Shown in pieces: positions 44,834 to 54,631 of a stretch of 64,000 bases of DNA. The translations under genes and the position numbers were made by a program. This DNA is from Microbacterium oxydans. Its GTDB lineage: Bacteria; Actinomycetota; Actinomycetes; Actinomycetales; Microbacteriaceae. The DNA lies in the NCBI RefSeq assembly GCF_900095745.1, contig NZ_FMIR01000009.1:62001-126000 (forward strand), written 5' to 3'. The notes beneath the pieces were generated by a model. The model did no database searches and was not told the origin of the DNA. It saw only the letters and a program-made list of their open reading frames with translations. Within the stretch, counting starts at the first letter, position 1; the number at the start of each line of letters is the position of its first letter.

Positions 44834-45435
44834 CAGCATCCGCCCGTCTTCTCATCGTCGGCCCGCAGGGTTCCGGCAAAGGCACGCAGGGCGTGCGCAT
44901 CGCCGAGTCCTACGGCATCCCGGTCGTGTCGACCGGTGACATCTTCCGCGCGAACATCAAGGAGGGGACGCCGCTGGGCCAGCAGGTCACGGCGATCCTC
45001 GACAAGGGTGACCTCGTTCCGGATGAGTTGACGAGCGAGATCGTGCGCGATCGGCTGTCCCAGGAAGACGCGGCGCACGGATTCCTGCTCGACGGGTTTC
45101 CGCGCAACACCGCGCAGGTCGCCCACCTGGAGTCGTTCCTCGCGGAGCGGGGGGAGTCGCTCGACGCGGTTATCCTCCTCGACGTGCCGCGCGAGGAGAG
45201 CCTGGAGCGTCTGACGCTCCGCGCCACCGAGCAGGGCCGCTCCGACGACACCCCGGAGGCCATCGGCCACCGCCTCGACATCTACGAGCGCGAGACCGCT
45301 CCGATCATCGAGGTCTACGGCCCCAAGGGCATCGTGGACCGCATCGACGGCACCGGCGCTCTCGACGACGTCACCGAGCGGATCACGGCGGCCCTGGCCG
45401 CCCGCGGTCTTCGCCTCGCGGCCTCCGCTTCCTGA
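44830..45435 (+). CDS. adk: Adenylate kinase
   Basis: This 201-residue enzyme interconverts 2 ADP with ATP+AMP. The P-loop is GPQGSGKGTQG (11-21), the AMP site includes STGDIFRANI and DGFPRN, and the LID is the short form without zinc cysteines (LRATEQGRSDDTPEAIGHRL). Classic secY-adk-map order. Confidence 0.97.
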   Translation: MTASARLLIVGPQGSGKGTQGVRIAESYGIPVVSTGDIFRANIKEGTPLGQQVTAILDKGDLVPDELTSEIVRDRLSQEDAAHGFLLDGFPRNTAQVAHLESFLAERGESLDAVILLDVPREESLERLTLRATEQGRSDDTPEAIGHRLDIYERETAPIIEVYGPKGIVDRIDGTGALDDVTERITAALAARGLRLAASAS

Positions 45436-45436
45436 G

Positions 45437-46288
45437 ATGTTCCGCCGGTCGATCTACAAGACCCCGGCTCAGCTGCGAGCCATGGTCGAGCCGGGTCTCA
45501 TCACGGCCGCAGCGCTGGAGGCCGTCCGCCCGTTGATCAAGGCCGGCGTCACGACGCTCGAGCTGGACGCGGTGGCGAACAGTACGATCCTCGCCCGCGG
45601 CGCGGAGTCGAACTTCCAGCTGGTGCGCGGCTACCACCACACGACCTGCATCTCGGTGAACGAGCAGGTCGTGCACGGGATCCCCGGCGAGCGGGTGTTG
45701 CAGCCGGGCGACATCGTCTCGGTCGACTGCGGCGCGCAGTTCAAGGGCTGGAACGGCGATAGCGCGATCACGGTCGTCGTCCCCGACCCGGAGCGGCCCG
45801 AACTGGTCGCGCAGCGCGAAGAGCTCTCCCGCGTGACCGAGGGATCCCTGTGGGCGGGGATCGCCGCGATGGCATCCGTCTCATCGATCGATGAGATCGG
45901 CGCGGCCATCCAGGACTACATCGAGGCGCAGGGGCCCTCAGCGGTGTCGGGGGAGTCGTACGGCATCCTCCGCGAGTACGTCGGGCACGGCATCGGCCGC
46001 AAGATGCACGAGGCTCCCAGCGTCTTCAACTACCGCACGCCCGACCGCGGCGAAGAGGTCAAGCCCGGCCTCGTTCTCGCGATCGAGCCGATGGTCACGG
46101 CGGGCGGGGATTCGACGTTCATCGAGGACGATGACTGGACCGTCACGACGGTCGACGGCACAGACGGCTCCCATTGGGAACATAGCGTCGCCCTGCATGA
46201 TGGGGGTATCTGGGTGCTGACTGCGCCCGATGGCGGAAGAGCCGGACTCGCTCCATTCGGAGTCGAGCCTCGAGAGATCGGAAAGTAA
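45437..46288 (+). CDS. map: Type I methionine aminopeptidase
   Basis: This 283-residue metallo-aminopeptidase removes the initiator Met. Metal ligands are visible in VDCGAQFKGWNGDSA (two Asp), GHGIGRKMHEAPS (His), LAIEPM (Glu) and HWEHSVAL (Glu). Its TAA overlaps the next ATG by one base. Confidence 0.97.
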   Translation: MFRRSIYKTPAQLRAMVEPGLITAAALEAVRPLIKAGVTTLELDAVANSTILARGAESNFQLVRGYHHTTCISVNEQVVHGIPGERVLQPGDIVSVDCGAQFKGWNGDSAITVVVPDPERPELVAQREELSRVTEGSLWAGIAAMASVSSIDEIGAAIQDYIEAQGPSAVSGESYGILREYVGHGIGRKMHEAPSVFNYRTPDRGEEVKPGLVLAIEPMVTAGGDSTFIEDDDWTVTTVDGTDGSHWEHSVALHDGGIWVLTAPDGGRAGLAPFGVEPREIGK

Positions 46289-46950
46289 TGGCAGCGGCGA
46301 AGAGCAACACCAACTGGTTCGCGATCGGCGTCTCCATCGCCGTGGTCGTGGTGCTGGTGGCGATCGGTGGACTCGTGGTGTTCCTCAACAACCAGGCCAC
46401 CGCTCCCGGTGCGGCGCCCAAGAGCGACATCATCAACGAGGAGACCGGCGCGATCTCCTTCGGAGATGGCAAGGACGAGGTCGACACGTTCGTCGACTTC
46501 ATGTGCCCGATCTGCGGCGACTTCGAGAAGCAGTACGGCGAGCAGCTGCAGGCCGCGGCCGCCGATGGCAAGATCACGCTGAACCTGCACCCGATCTCGA
46601 TCCTCGACCGCTACTCGCAGAACACCAAGTTCTCGACGCGTGCGGCCGCAGCGGTCTACTGCGTGGCCGAAAAGGCGCCGGAAGCGGCCCTGGACTACTT
46701 CAACCTGCTCTTCGCGAACCAGCCGGAGGAGAACAGCGCCGGCCTCACCGACGACGAGCTCGCGGCACTCGCTGAGCAGGCCGGCGGGGGAGCCGCGGCC
46801 GACTGCATCGCAGATGGCACGTACATGGACTTCGTCGGGGACCAGACCCAGGCGCACGAGATCGCAGGAACGCCGACCATCGAGGTCAACGGCAAGCGCC
46901 TCGACCTGCAGGCCGGCGAGATCACCGAGATGGAGAAGCTGCTCGGTTGA
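46288..46950 (+). CDS. Membrane-anchored DsbA-like thioredoxin in the map-infA interval
   Basis: This 220-residue protein has one N-terminal TM (about 10-33) and an extracytoplasmic thioredoxin fold with C73-P-I-C76 and a cis-Pro loop (GTPTIEVNG). It belongs to the DsbA family with an inserted helical domain. It starts on the map stop codon, so it is co-translated with a cytosolic housekeeping enzyme, an odd location for a secretory redox protein. A second such protein lies at 8032-8682. Confidence 0.88.
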   Translation: MAAAKSNTNWFAIGVSIAVVVVLVAIGGLVVFLNNQATAPGAAPKSDIINEETGAISFGDGKDEVDTFVDFMCPICGDFEKQYGEQLQAAAADGKITLNLHPISILDRYSQNTKFSTRAAAAVYCVAEKAPEAALDYFNLLFANQPEENSAGLTDDELAALAEQAGGGAAADCIADGTYMDFVGDQTQAHEIAGTPTIEVNGKRLDLQAGEITEMEKLLG

Positions 46951-46981
46951 TCCGACAGCTCCCCGCCCATGGGCGGTCAAG

Positions 46982-47010
46982 TTGCCGGATGCCGCCGGAG
47001 CGTCTAACAT
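46982..47010 (+). promoter_or_regulatory. infA promoter
   Basis: TTGCCG (46982-46987) and TAACAT (47005-47010) are spaced exactly 17 bp. The predicted leader to infA is about 100 bases. Confidence 0.6.
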
Positions 47011-47115
47011 AGATCTTTGGTGCTTTGTGCCTTGATTCGGCGTGTCCGTCGGCGCAGCACCACAATCCAATCACCCACCGCAGATCGACCGATCTGCAGA
47101 AGCGTCAGCGAGGCT

Positions 47116-47337
47116 ATGGCTAAGAAAGACGGTGTCATCGAGATCGAGGGCGTGATCTCCGAGGCTCTGCCCAACGCGATGTTCCGCGTTGAGCTCAGCA
47201 ACGGACACAAGGTCCTTGCAACGATCTCCGGCAAGATGCGGCAGAACTACATCCGTATCATCCCCGAGGACCGTGTGGTCGTGGAGCTCAGCCCCTACGA
47301 CCTGACCCGCGGCCGTATCGTCTACCGCTACCGCTGA
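47116..47337 (+). CDS. infA: Translation initiation factor IF-1
   Basis: This 73-residue OB-fold protein has [27 protein letters not shown] and [29 protein letters not shown]. Standard length and sequence. Confidence 0.98.
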   Translation: MAKKDGVIEIEGVISEALPNAMFRVELSNGHKVLATISGKMRQNYIRIIPEDRVVVELSPYDLTRGRIVYRYR

Positions 47338-47401
47338 TCGGTCGAGAAGTAACGGCCTGCCCCGGTTCGGGGCGGTACGAAGACAGCGAACAGGAAAAAT
47401 C

Positions 47402-47518
47402 ATGAAGGTCAACCCCAGCGTCAAGCCCATCTGCGATCACTGCAAGGTGATCCGCCGTCACGGCCGCGTCATGGTGATCTGCAAGAGCAACCCGCGTCAC
47501 AAGCAGCGCCAGGGCTGA
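47402..47518 (+). CDS. rpmJ: 50S ribosomal protein L36, zinc-ribbon (C+) type
   Basis: This 38-residue protein, [20 protein letters not shown] onward, has zinc ligands C11, C14, C27 and H33 present. It is shorter than 60 codons but unmistakable. CAGGAAA lies before the ATG. Confidence 0.97.
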   Translation: MKVNPSVKPICDHCKVIRRHGRVMVICKSNPRHKQRQG

Positions 47519-47603
47519 GTCCCCGGCGGGACCGCCGATCCGATCGACGGGCCCGAGCTGCGCGGCATCGCTCACGCACATCTCATAACTGAACACACAA
47601 CGG

Positions 47604-47664
47604 CAGGATCAGAACCCGCGCGAGCGGGGGACACCTCGGGGCGGAGGCCCGGGCACCGATCCTG
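47604..47664 (+). promoter_or_regulatory. Structured leader of rpsM
   Basis: CAGGATC (47604-47610) pairs with GATCCTG (47658-47664) to close a three-way junction with inner hairpins CCCGC/GCGGG (47615-47628) and CCTC/GAGG (47634-47647). It sits in the 178-bp gap before rpsM and may be a ribosomal-protein autoregulation site for the alpha operon. Inference from structure only. Confidence 0.45.
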
Positions 47665-47696
47665 TTCCACACCTCCACAACACCCAGGAGAACCGC

Positions 47697-48071
<375 letters not shown>

Positions 48072-48102
48072 GCGCGGCCCCAGGGACTAGGAGAACACTT
48101 TC

Positions 48103-48501
48103 ATGGCTGCACCCAAGGCCGCCGCGCGCAAGCCGCGCCGCAAGGAAAAGAAGAACATCGCGCTGGGCCAGGCCCACATCAAGTCGACGTTCAACAACAC
48201 GATCGTCTCGATCACCGACCCGTCCGGCGCTGTCATCGCGTGGGCATCGTCGGGTGGCGTGGGCTTCAAGGGCTCCCGCAAGTCGACCCCGTACGCCGCA
48301 GGTCTTGCTGCCGAGTCCGCTGCCCGCCAGGCCGCGGAGCACGGCGTCAAGAAGGTCGACGTCCTCGTGAAGGGTCCGGGCTCCGGCCGCGAGACCGCGA
48401 TCCGCTCGCTGCAGGCCGCAGGCCTCGAGGTGGGTTCGATTCAGGACGTCACGCCCCAGGCGCACAACGGCTGCCGTCCGCCGAAGCGCCGCCGCGTCTG
48501 A
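48103..48501 (+). CDS. rpsK: 30S ribosomal protein S11
   Basis: This 132-residue S11 has [33 protein letters not shown], and ends with [18 protein letters not shown]. Followed by a 12-bp hairpin instead of rpsD. Confidence 0.98.
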   Translation: MAAPKAAARKPRRKEKKNIALGQAHIKSTFNNTIVSITDPSGAVIAWASSGGVGFKGSRKSTPYAAGLAAESAARQAAEHGVKKVDVLVKGPGSGRETAIRSLQAAGLEVGSIQDVTPQAHNGCRPPKRRRV

Positions 48502-48510
48502 TACGCGCCT

Positions 48511-48546
48511 CGAGCCGCTCGGCCCATTCGTGGTCCGAGCGGCTCG
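48511..48546 (+). other. rpsK-rpoA intercistronic hairpin
   Basis: CGAGCCGCTCGG (48511-48522) pairs perfectly with CCGAGCGGCTCG (48535-48546), without a T tract. It occupies the 134-bp gap where rpsD lies in many bacteria. Confidence 0.6.
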
Positions 48547-48635
48547 ACGCCCGCGTACGGGCATCGACTTCCACAACTCAAAACCTCACCCCACCACATG
48601 TCATATAGCGGGCATGTGATCGAAAGGAACACAGA

Positions 48636-49625
48636 GTGCTTATTGCACAGCGTCCCACACTGACCGAGGAAAAGATCGTCGAGAACCGTAGCCGGTTCAT
48701 CATCGAGCCTCTGGAGCCCGGCTTCGGTTACACGATCGGCAACGCGCTGCGCCGCAGCCTGCTGTCGTCGATCCCCGGTGCTGCTGTCACCAGCGTTCGC
48801 ATCGACGGCGTGCTGCACGAGTTCAGCACCATCCCCGGCGTGAAGGAGGATGTCACCGAGATCATCCTCAACATCAAGCAGCTGGTCGTCTCCTCGGAGC
48901 GCGACGAGCCCATCACGGCGTACCTGCGCAAGACCGGTTCGGGCGAGGTCACCGCCGCCGACATCTCGGCTCCGGCCGGTGTCGAGGTGCAGAACCCCGA
49001 GCTCGTCATCGCGACGCTGAACGAGACCGCGAAGTTCGAGCTCGAGCTCACCATCGAGCGTGGCCGTGGCTACGTCTCGGCGACGCAGAACCGTAACGAG
49101 TACGCCGAGGCCGGTCAGATCCCGATCGACTCGATCTACTCGCCGGTCCTCAAGGTCAGCTACCGCGTCGAGGCGACTCGTGCCGGAGAGCGCACCGACT
49201 TCGACAAGCTCGTCCTCGACGTCGAGACCAAGTCGGCGATCAGCCCCCGCGACGCCGTCGCTTCGGCTGCCAAGACGCTCACCGAGCTGTTCGGTCTCGC
49301 CCGCGAGCTGAACGTCGAGGCCGAGGGCATCGAGATCGGCCCGGCGCCGGTGGAGGCTGTGAACTCCAGCGAGCTGTCGATGCCGATCGAAGACCTCGAC
49401 CTGTCGGTCCGCTCGTACAACTGCCTGAAGCGTGAGGGCATCAACACTGTTTCGGAGCTCGTCGCCCTGTCGGAGACGCAGCTCATGAACATCCGCAATT
49501 TCGGCCAGAAGTCGGTCGACGAGGTGCGCGACAAGCTCATCTCGCTCGGTCTGTCGCTCAAGGATTCGGTGCCCGGTTTCGACGGCGCCCACTTCTACGG
49601 CGGCAGCGAAGACGAGTCCTTCTGA
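48636..49625 (+). CDS. rpoA: RNA polymerase subunit alpha
   Basis: This 329-residue alpha has an N-terminal dimerisation domain ([32 protein letters not shown]) and a C-terminal DNA/activator-binding domain (about 250-315: [39 protein letters not shown]). The GTG start has GAAAGGAA upstream. Confidence 0.98.
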   Translation: MLIAQRPTLTEEKIVENRSRFIIEPLEPGFGYTIGNALRRSLLSSIPGAAVTSVRIDGVLHEFSTIPGVKEDVTEIILNIKQLVVSSERDEPITAYLRKTGSGEVTAADISAPAGVEVQNPELVIATLNETAKFELELTIERGRGYVSATQNRNEYAEAGQIPIDSIYSPVLKVSYRVEATRAGERTDFDKLVLDVETKSAISPRDAVASAAKTLTELFGLARELNVEAEGIEIGPAPVEAVNSSELSMPIEDLDLSVRSYNCLKREGINTVSELVALSETQLMNIRNFGQKSVDEVRDKLISLGLSLKDSVPGFDGAHFYGGSEDESF

Positions 49626-49658
49626 AACCCGACCTTTCTGACCAGGAGTTAGACGATT

Positions 49659-50219
49659 ATGCCCAAGCCCACTAAGGGTCCCCGCCTCGGAGGCGGCCCC
49701 GCACACGAGCGTCTCATGCTTGCCAACCTCGCGGCGGCGCTCTACACCCACAAGTCGATCAAGACGACCGAGACCAAGGCCAAGCGCCTTCGTCCGCTCG
49801 CCGAGCGTCTGATCACCTTCGCCAAGCGTGGCGACCTGCACGCGCGTCGTCGCGTGCTGTCGGTCATCGGTGACAAGGAAGTCGTGCACATCCTGTTCTC
49901 CGAGATCGCACCGCTCGTCGCCGAGCGCGAGGGTGGCTACACCCGCATCACGAAGGTCGGCAACCGCAAGGGCGACAACGCTCCGATGGCCGTGATCGAG
50001 CTCGTTCTCGAGCCCGTCACCCCGAAGGCGAAGTCGACCAAGAAGGCTGCTGCTGCGCCCAAGGCCGAGAAGGCGGAGAAGCCCGCCGAGGTCGTCGAGG
50101 AGGCTCCTGCTGAGGAGGCTCCCGCCGAGGACGCTGCCGACGCCGGCGCCGAGTCGCAGGCCGAGGGCGAAGCAGCCGAGGCTGCCGCCGAGGACGCTGT
50201 CGAGAAGAAGTCCGAGTAA
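49659..50219 (+). CDS. rplQ: 50S ribosomal protein L17 with acidic C-terminal extension
   Basis: This 186-residue L17 has its core (about 1-118: [68 protein letters not shown]) followed by about 65 residues of Lys/Ala then Glu/Ala-rich sequence. Typical bacterial L17 is about 120-130 residues. The alpha operon ends in a strong terminator. Confidence 0.97.
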   Translation: MPKPTKGPRLGGGPAHERLMLANLAAALYTHKSIKTTETKAKRLRPLAERLITFAKRGDLHARRRVLSVIGDKEVVHILFSEIAPLVAEREGGYTRITKVGNRKGDNAPMAVIELVLEPVTPKAKSTKKAAAAPKAEKAEKPAEVVEEAPAEEAPAEDAADAGAESQAEGEAAEAAAEDAVEKKSE

Positions 50220-50230
50220 GCACTTCGCTC

Positions 50231-50275
50231 ACGAAGAAGCCCGCCGCCCCGTTTCGGGGTGGCGGGCTTCTTCGT
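50231..50275 (+). terminator. Terminator of the alpha operon
   Basis: ACGAAGAAGCCCGCCGCCCC (50231-50250) pairs with 50256-50275 with one wobble around a short loop, and the second arm ends in CTTCTTCGTTT. Confidence 0.9.
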
Positions 50276-50306
50276 TTCCCGGATGCCGTGGTCGCACCGG
50301 GGCATG

Positions 50307-50852
50307 TCAGGGGGACGGGGGAGTGACCGAGACGACGATCGAGGTCATCGCGTCGCTGTCGTTGAAGTAGCGGTGCGGCTGGCGGGAATCGAAGGTGATC
50401 GACTCGCTGCCCACGATCACATACGTCTGCCCGGCGATCTCGACGGTGAGTTCGCCGCTGATCACGAAGACGCACTCGGTCGACGGGTGCCCCCAGGGGT
50501 GCGTGGAGCTCGCGGCTCCCGGAGGGATGTCGGCGGTGAGGACCTCGAGGTCGCCGCGCCCCGGGGTGAGGCGCTCGTAGACGAAGCCGGCGTCGGACCC
50601 GCTGAGCCGATGCCGGGCTCCCGGGCGACTGACGGAGACGTTCGGCGCATCGGGATCACTGAACAGCGTGGCGATCGAGGCTTCGAACACCTGGGCGAGC
50701 TTCCGCAGCGAGCCGAGACTCGGATCGGCTGAGCCGCTCTCGATCTGGCTGAGCATGCTGACCGAGAGACCGGACAGGTCGGAGAGCTGCCGCAGGGTGA
50801 GACCCTTCGCGGCCCTGAGGGACTTGAGGCGTTCGCCGAGCACGAGATTCAT
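50307..50852 (-). CDS. XRE family regulator with C-terminal cupin
   Basis: This 181-residue protein has an N-terminal lambda-like helix-turn-helix (about 5-60: LGERLKSLRAAKGLTLRQLSDLSGLSVSMLSQIESG) joined to a cupin sensor (about 105-178: STHPWGHPSTECVFVISGELTV, with His/Glu ligands). Such proteins sense small metabolites and control adjacent amine, amino acid or peptide catabolism. The ATG at 50852 has AAAGGA upstream; the ATG at 50897 is less likely. Divergent from the peptide-import operon. Confidence 0.88.
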   Translation of the reverse strand: MNLVLGERLKSLRAAKGLTLRQLSDLSGLSVSMLSQIESGSADPSLGSLRKLAQVFEASIATLFSDPDAPNVSVSRPGARHRLSGSDAGFVYERLTPGRGDLEVLTADIPPGAASSTHPWGHPSTECVFVISGELTVEIAGQTYVIVGSESITFDSRQPHRYFNDSDAMTSIVVSVTPPSP

Positions 50853-50891
50853 CGATCCTTTCGATCGAACGGATGACTGTTGCATGTTCGA

Positions 50892-50946
50892 TTTCAATGT
50901 GATTGTATCTTTTAATCGGATTGAAAATCTCGATCAGATTGAAATC
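50892..50946. promoter_or_regulatory. AT-rich operator cluster between the XRE-cupin gene and the peptide operon
   Basis: Three related sites share GATTG with flanking A/T: TTTCAATGTGATTG (50892-50905), TTTTAATCGGATTGAAAA (50910-50927, near-palindromic) and CGATCAGATTGAAATC (50931-50946). They stand out as AT-rich in GC-rich DNA. They are likely binding sites of the XRE-cupin regulator and overlap promoters for both directions. Confidence 0.55.
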
Positions 50947-51027
50947 CGTTCCCCGAACGCGCGAGCAACCGGATCAACTTCCCAGAACTCTACTGCGTCC
51001 TGCCTCATGATCACAGGAAGATCGACG

Positions 51028-52626
51028 ATGACTTCATCCTTCGCGAAACCCTTCGCCCTGGCCTCATCTCTCGCCGTGGCCGCACTCCTGCTCGCCGGTT
51101 GTTCAGCTTCATCGAACAACGCAGCCTCGGGCGGCGGTGAGACCCTCACGGTCGACACCTCGTTCGTGCTGAAGACCCTCGACCCGGGACTCGTCTACGA
51201 GCAGACCGGCAACATCATCGTGCACGCGCTGTACGACACCCTCGTGACGTACGAAGGCTCCGACGTCACCACCGTCGTGCCCGAACTCGCCAGTGAGTGG
51301 GTGCAGTCCGACGACGGCACGACCTGGACCTTCACGTTGAACCCGGACGCGACGTTCGCCGACGGCTCCGCGGTGACCGCGGACGATGTCGTGTTCAGCC
51401 TCACCCGCCTGCAGAACCTCAAGGGATCCTCTTCCCAGACCGTCGAGGGACTGACCTTCGCGGCGGACGGCGACGACACCGTCGTCGTGACCAGCCCGAC
51501 CCCGAACCCGAACGTCCCGGTCGTCCTCGCGATGCCGGCAGCGAGCATCCTGAACGCCGAGGAGGCGGAGAAGCTCGGAGCGACCGACGCGGCCGATGCA
51601 GCCTCCGCGGACACGGTCGGCACGCAGCTCGACGAGGCCAGCCTCGGTTCGGGTCCGTACAAGATCAAGAGCTACGACTCGAGCTCGAAGGTCGTGCTCG
51701 AGGTGAACGAGGACTACTGGGGCGACGCCCCGGCGTACTCGCGCGTGGTCGTGCAGAACGTCGACGTGCAGAACCAGAAGCTCACGATCTCCCGCGCCAA
51801 GGCCGATGAGATCGCCCTCGACCTCTCGGGCCCGCAGGCCGCCGAGCTCTCCGACGACCTCCAGGTCTCCGGGGTTGCCGACACATCGTACTTCCTCAGC
51901 GTGAACCAGGACCCCGCCGTCTCGGAGATCACCTCCAACCCGGCGTTCCTCGCGGCGCTGCGTGCCAGCGTCGACGGCGCGGGCATCGCCGAGATCTTCG
52001 GTGAGGGTGCGACGGCCGCGGCTGGTCTCGTCCCGCCCGCATTCGGTGGCGCGCTCGACGAGTCCGAGGTACAGCCGCAGGACATCGAGAAGGCGAAGGC
52101 GCTTCTCGAGGAGGCGGGCATCTCCTCGCCGAAGGTGAACCTCGTCTACCCGGCGATCACGTACCGCGGCGTCGACCTCGGCACCATCGTCACGAAGGTG
52201 CAGCAGGACGCGAAGAAGGCCGGCATCGAGATCGAGCTGCAGCCCGAGCCGATCAACGTCTTCCTGCAGTCGCAGTCCGAGGGCAAGAACGAGATCAACT
52301 TCTCGCCGAACAGCCTGAACTACCCGGCTGCGGACTCGCTCGTGAACAACATGGCGCCCGGTGCGTCGACCTCGACGCGTGCGGGATGGACCGTGGAGCG
52401 CGCCGACCCGCGAGCCGTCGAAGCCAGCGACGCCGTGAACGCCGAGGTGACGCCGGAAGGGCGTGCCGAGGCCATGATCGCCTGGCAGAAGGTCATGAAC
52501 GAGACTTCGCCCTTCGTGGTTCTCGCGAACAACGCCGGCATCGTCGTCGCCACCTCGAACCTGGTCGGTGCGTCATACACGCCGGCAGGCTGGACGGTCG
52601 ACCTCGCGGCCATCTCCGCGAAGTAG
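51028..52626 (+). CDS. Peptide/opine-type ABC transporter substrate-binding lipoprotein (family SBP_bac_5)
   Basis: This 532-residue lipoprotein has signal peptide and lipobox LLAGC, then the cluster C fold of DppA/OppA: TLDPGLVYEQTGNIIVHALYDTLV, VPELASEWVQSDDGTTWTFTLNPDATFADGSAVTADDVVFSL. It captures di- or oligopeptides, opines or nickel chelates. The ATG at 51028 has AGGAAG upstream. First gene of a ten-gene operon. Confidence 0.9.
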   Translation: MTSSFAKPFALASSLAVAALLLAGCSASSNNAASGGGETLTVDTSFVLKTLDPGLVYEQTGNIIVHALYDTLVTYEGSDVTTVVPELASEWVQSDDGTTWTFTLNPDATFADGSAVTADDVVFSLTRLQNLKGSSSQTVEGLTFAADGDDTVVVTSPTPNPNVPVVLAMPAASILNAEEAEKLGATDAADAASADTVGTQLDEASLGSGPYKIKSYDSSSKVVLEVNEDYWGDAPAYSRVVVQNVDVQNQKLTISRAKADEIALDLSGPQAAELSDDLQVSGVADTSYFLSVNQDPAVSEITSNPAFLAALRASVDGAGIAEIFGEGATAAAGLVPPAFGGALDESEVQPQDIEKAKALLEEAGISSPKVNLVYPAITYRGVDLGTIVTKVQQDAKKAGIEIELQPEPINVFLQSQSEGKNEINFSPNSLNYPAADSLVNNMAPGASTSTRAGWTVERADPRAVEASDAVNAEVTPEGRAEAMIAWQKVMNETSPFVVLANNAGIVVATSNLVGASYTPAGWTVDLAAISAK

Positions 52627-52706
52627 TCCGCCGCGGTCGGCCGCCTGTCCCTCCTGTCGGGCGGCCGACCTCCGGTTCTCACCACCTCACCGAAGGCGAA
52701 CGAGCA

Positions 52707-53729
52707 ATGCCAGCCCTCCTGCAGATGATCGGCCGCCGGCTGATCAGCGCGATCATCCTCCTCTGGGGGGTCACCCTCGTGACGTTCGCGCTCATGACCA
52801 TCGTCCCCGGGGACCCGGCCGCCGCGAACCTGTCGCAGCAGGCCTACGACGACCCCGAGCTGCGCGCCGCGTTCGAGCAGAAGTGGGGGTTGGACCAGCC
52901 CATCTGGGTGCAGTACGGCCGCTACATCGCGAACCTCTTCCAGGGTGATCTCGGTATCTCGCAGCAGACCCACCGCCCGATCACCCAGGACCTCGCGCAG
53001 TACATCCCCGCGACGCTCGAGGTGGCGCTCCCCGCCATGATCCTCGCGATCATCATCGCCGTGGCACTCGGCATGATCGCCGCCACCCGCAAGGGCTCGG
53101 CCATCGACGGCGGCATCCGCGGCGTGTCCCTCGTCGGGCTCTCGACCCCGCCGTTCTGGCTCGCCCTGGTCGCTCTGTACGTCTTCTTCTACGCGCTCGG
53201 ACTCGTCCCCAACGGCGGGCGACTGAGCAACGAGTACGACCCGCCGCCCACCGTCACCGGCATGTACTCGCTGGACGCCGTGTTCGCCGGGCAGTGGGAC
53301 GTGTTCGCCGACGCCGTCTGGCACCTCATCCTCCCCGTCGGCATCCTCACCGCGCTCACCGTCTCGGGCCTGCTGCGCTTCGTGCGCTCCGCCATGATCG
53401 AGGTGCTGGATGCCGAGTACATCCGCGCCGCCACCGCGAAGGGCCTGCCGGCGCGGACTATCACCTGGCGGCACGTCTTCAAAGCAGGTCTGCTTCCCGT
53501 GCTCACCGTGACCGGGCTGATGTTCGCGTCCCTGCTCGGTGGCGCCGTGCTGGTCGAGCAGGTGCTCTCGTGGCCGGGGCTCGGGCAGTACGCCTACAAG
53601 AGCGCGCTGTCGCTCGATCTGCAGGCGATCCTCGGCGTGACGCTGTTCATCGCCGTCGTCTACACCCTGATCAACCTCCTGGTCGACGTGCTCTACACGA
53701 TCGTGGACCCCCGGATCGGAGCGAAATGA
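52707..53729 (+). CDS. Peptide ABC transporter permease (DppB-like)
   Basis: This 340-residue permease has the DppB N-terminus (GRRLISAIILLWGVTLVTFALMTIVPGDPA), six TM helices and the loop EYIRAATAKGLPARTITWRHVFKAG that contacts the ATPases. The ATG at 52707 is chosen because the upstream extension reads through the binding-protein gene. Stop overlaps the next start (ATGA). Confidence 0.93.
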   Translation: MPALLQMIGRRLISAIILLWGVTLVTFALMTIVPGDPAAANLSQQAYDDPELRAAFEQKWGLDQPIWVQYGRYIANLFQGDLGISQQTHRPITQDLAQYIPATLEVALPAMILAIIIAVALGMIAATRKGSAIDGGIRGVSLVGLSTPPFWLALVALYVFFYALGLVPNGGRLSNEYDPPPTVTGMYSLDAVFAGQWDVFADAVWHLILPVGILTALTVSGLLRFVRSAMIEVLDAEYIRAATAKGLPARTITWRHVFKAGLLPVLTVTGLMFASLLGGAVLVEQVLSWPGLGQYAYKSALSLDLQAILGVTLFIAVVYTLINLLVDVLYTIVDPRIGAK

Positions 53730-54631
53730 CCATCCTGTCCTCCGACCGGCTCGCCGTCGCGAAGGAGCCGCGTCGTCGCGGATTCCGTCGCAGCCGCCGG
53801 TTCACCCCGCGCACCTCGTTCTGGACGCCCGTGACGGTGATCTCCTTCGGCGTGATCGCGGCATGGATCCTCGCGGCGCTCCTCGCCCCGGTCATCGCGC
53901 CGTATGACCCGCTCGAGACGAGCGGACCGTTCCTGGACGCGCCGTCGGCCGCGCACTGGATGGGGACGGACGACCTCGGTCGCGACGTGCTGAGCCGTGT
54001 CATCTACGGCGCCCAGCTCTCGCTGCCGCTCGCCCTCGCGATCGTCGTGTTCTCGCTCCTGGTCGGCGGGACCGTCGGCCTCGCGGCCGGGTACTTCGGC
54101 AAGGCGGCGGACAACGTGCTGATGCGCGTGGCCGACCTCGTGCTGGCGTTCCCGCAGATCATCCTCGCCATGGCGGTGGCCGCGGCCTTCGGACCGAGCG
54201 TCGGAAACGCCGTGCTCGCCCTCGTGATCGTCTCCTGGCCGCTGTACGCGCGCATCATCCGCAGCTCGGTGCTCAGTGTGCGCGAGCAGGAGTACGTCTT
54301 CTCGGGACGGCTGCTCGGGTCGACGACCCTGAAGTCCATCGTCAAGGACGTGATCCCCAACAGCGCCGGCCCGGCGCTCGTGATGGCGACGATCGAGCTC
54401 GGCAACGCCATCCTCATGCTCGCCGCGCTGTCGTTCCTGGGCCTCGGCCCCCGGCCCCCGGCTGCGGAATGGGGCGCGATGATCGCCCTCGGGTCGCAGA
54501 ACCTCGGGAACTGGTGGATCAGCCTGTTCCCCGGCCTCGCGATCCTCACGATCGTGATGGCCTTCAACCTGCTGGGAGACGCCGTCCAGGACTACCTGGA
54601 TCCCCGCTCACGGAATGCGAGGAAGCGATGA
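53726..54631 (+). CDS. Peptide ABC transporter permease (DppC-like)
   Basis: This 301-residue permease has an Arg-rich cytoplasmic N-terminus, the typical HWMGTDDLGRDVLSRVIYGAQLSL, and EQEYVFSGRLLGSTTLKSIVKDVIPNSAGP as the coupling loop. Overlaps both neighbours by four bases. Confidence 0.93.
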   Translation: MTILSSDRLAVAKEPRRRGFRRSRRFTPRTSFWTPVTVISFGVIAAWILAALLAPVIAPYDPLETSGPFLDAPSAAHWMGTDDLGRDVLSRVIYGAQLSLPLALAIVVFSLLVGGTVGLAAGYFGKAADNVLMRVADLVLAFPQIILAMAVAAAFGPSVGNAVLALVIVSWPLYARIIRSSVLSVREQEYVFSGRLLGSTTLKSIVKDVIPNSAGPALVMATIELGNAILMLAALSFLGLGPRPPAAEWGAMIALGSQNLGNWWISLFPGLAILTIVMAFNLLGDAVQDYLDPRSRNARKR

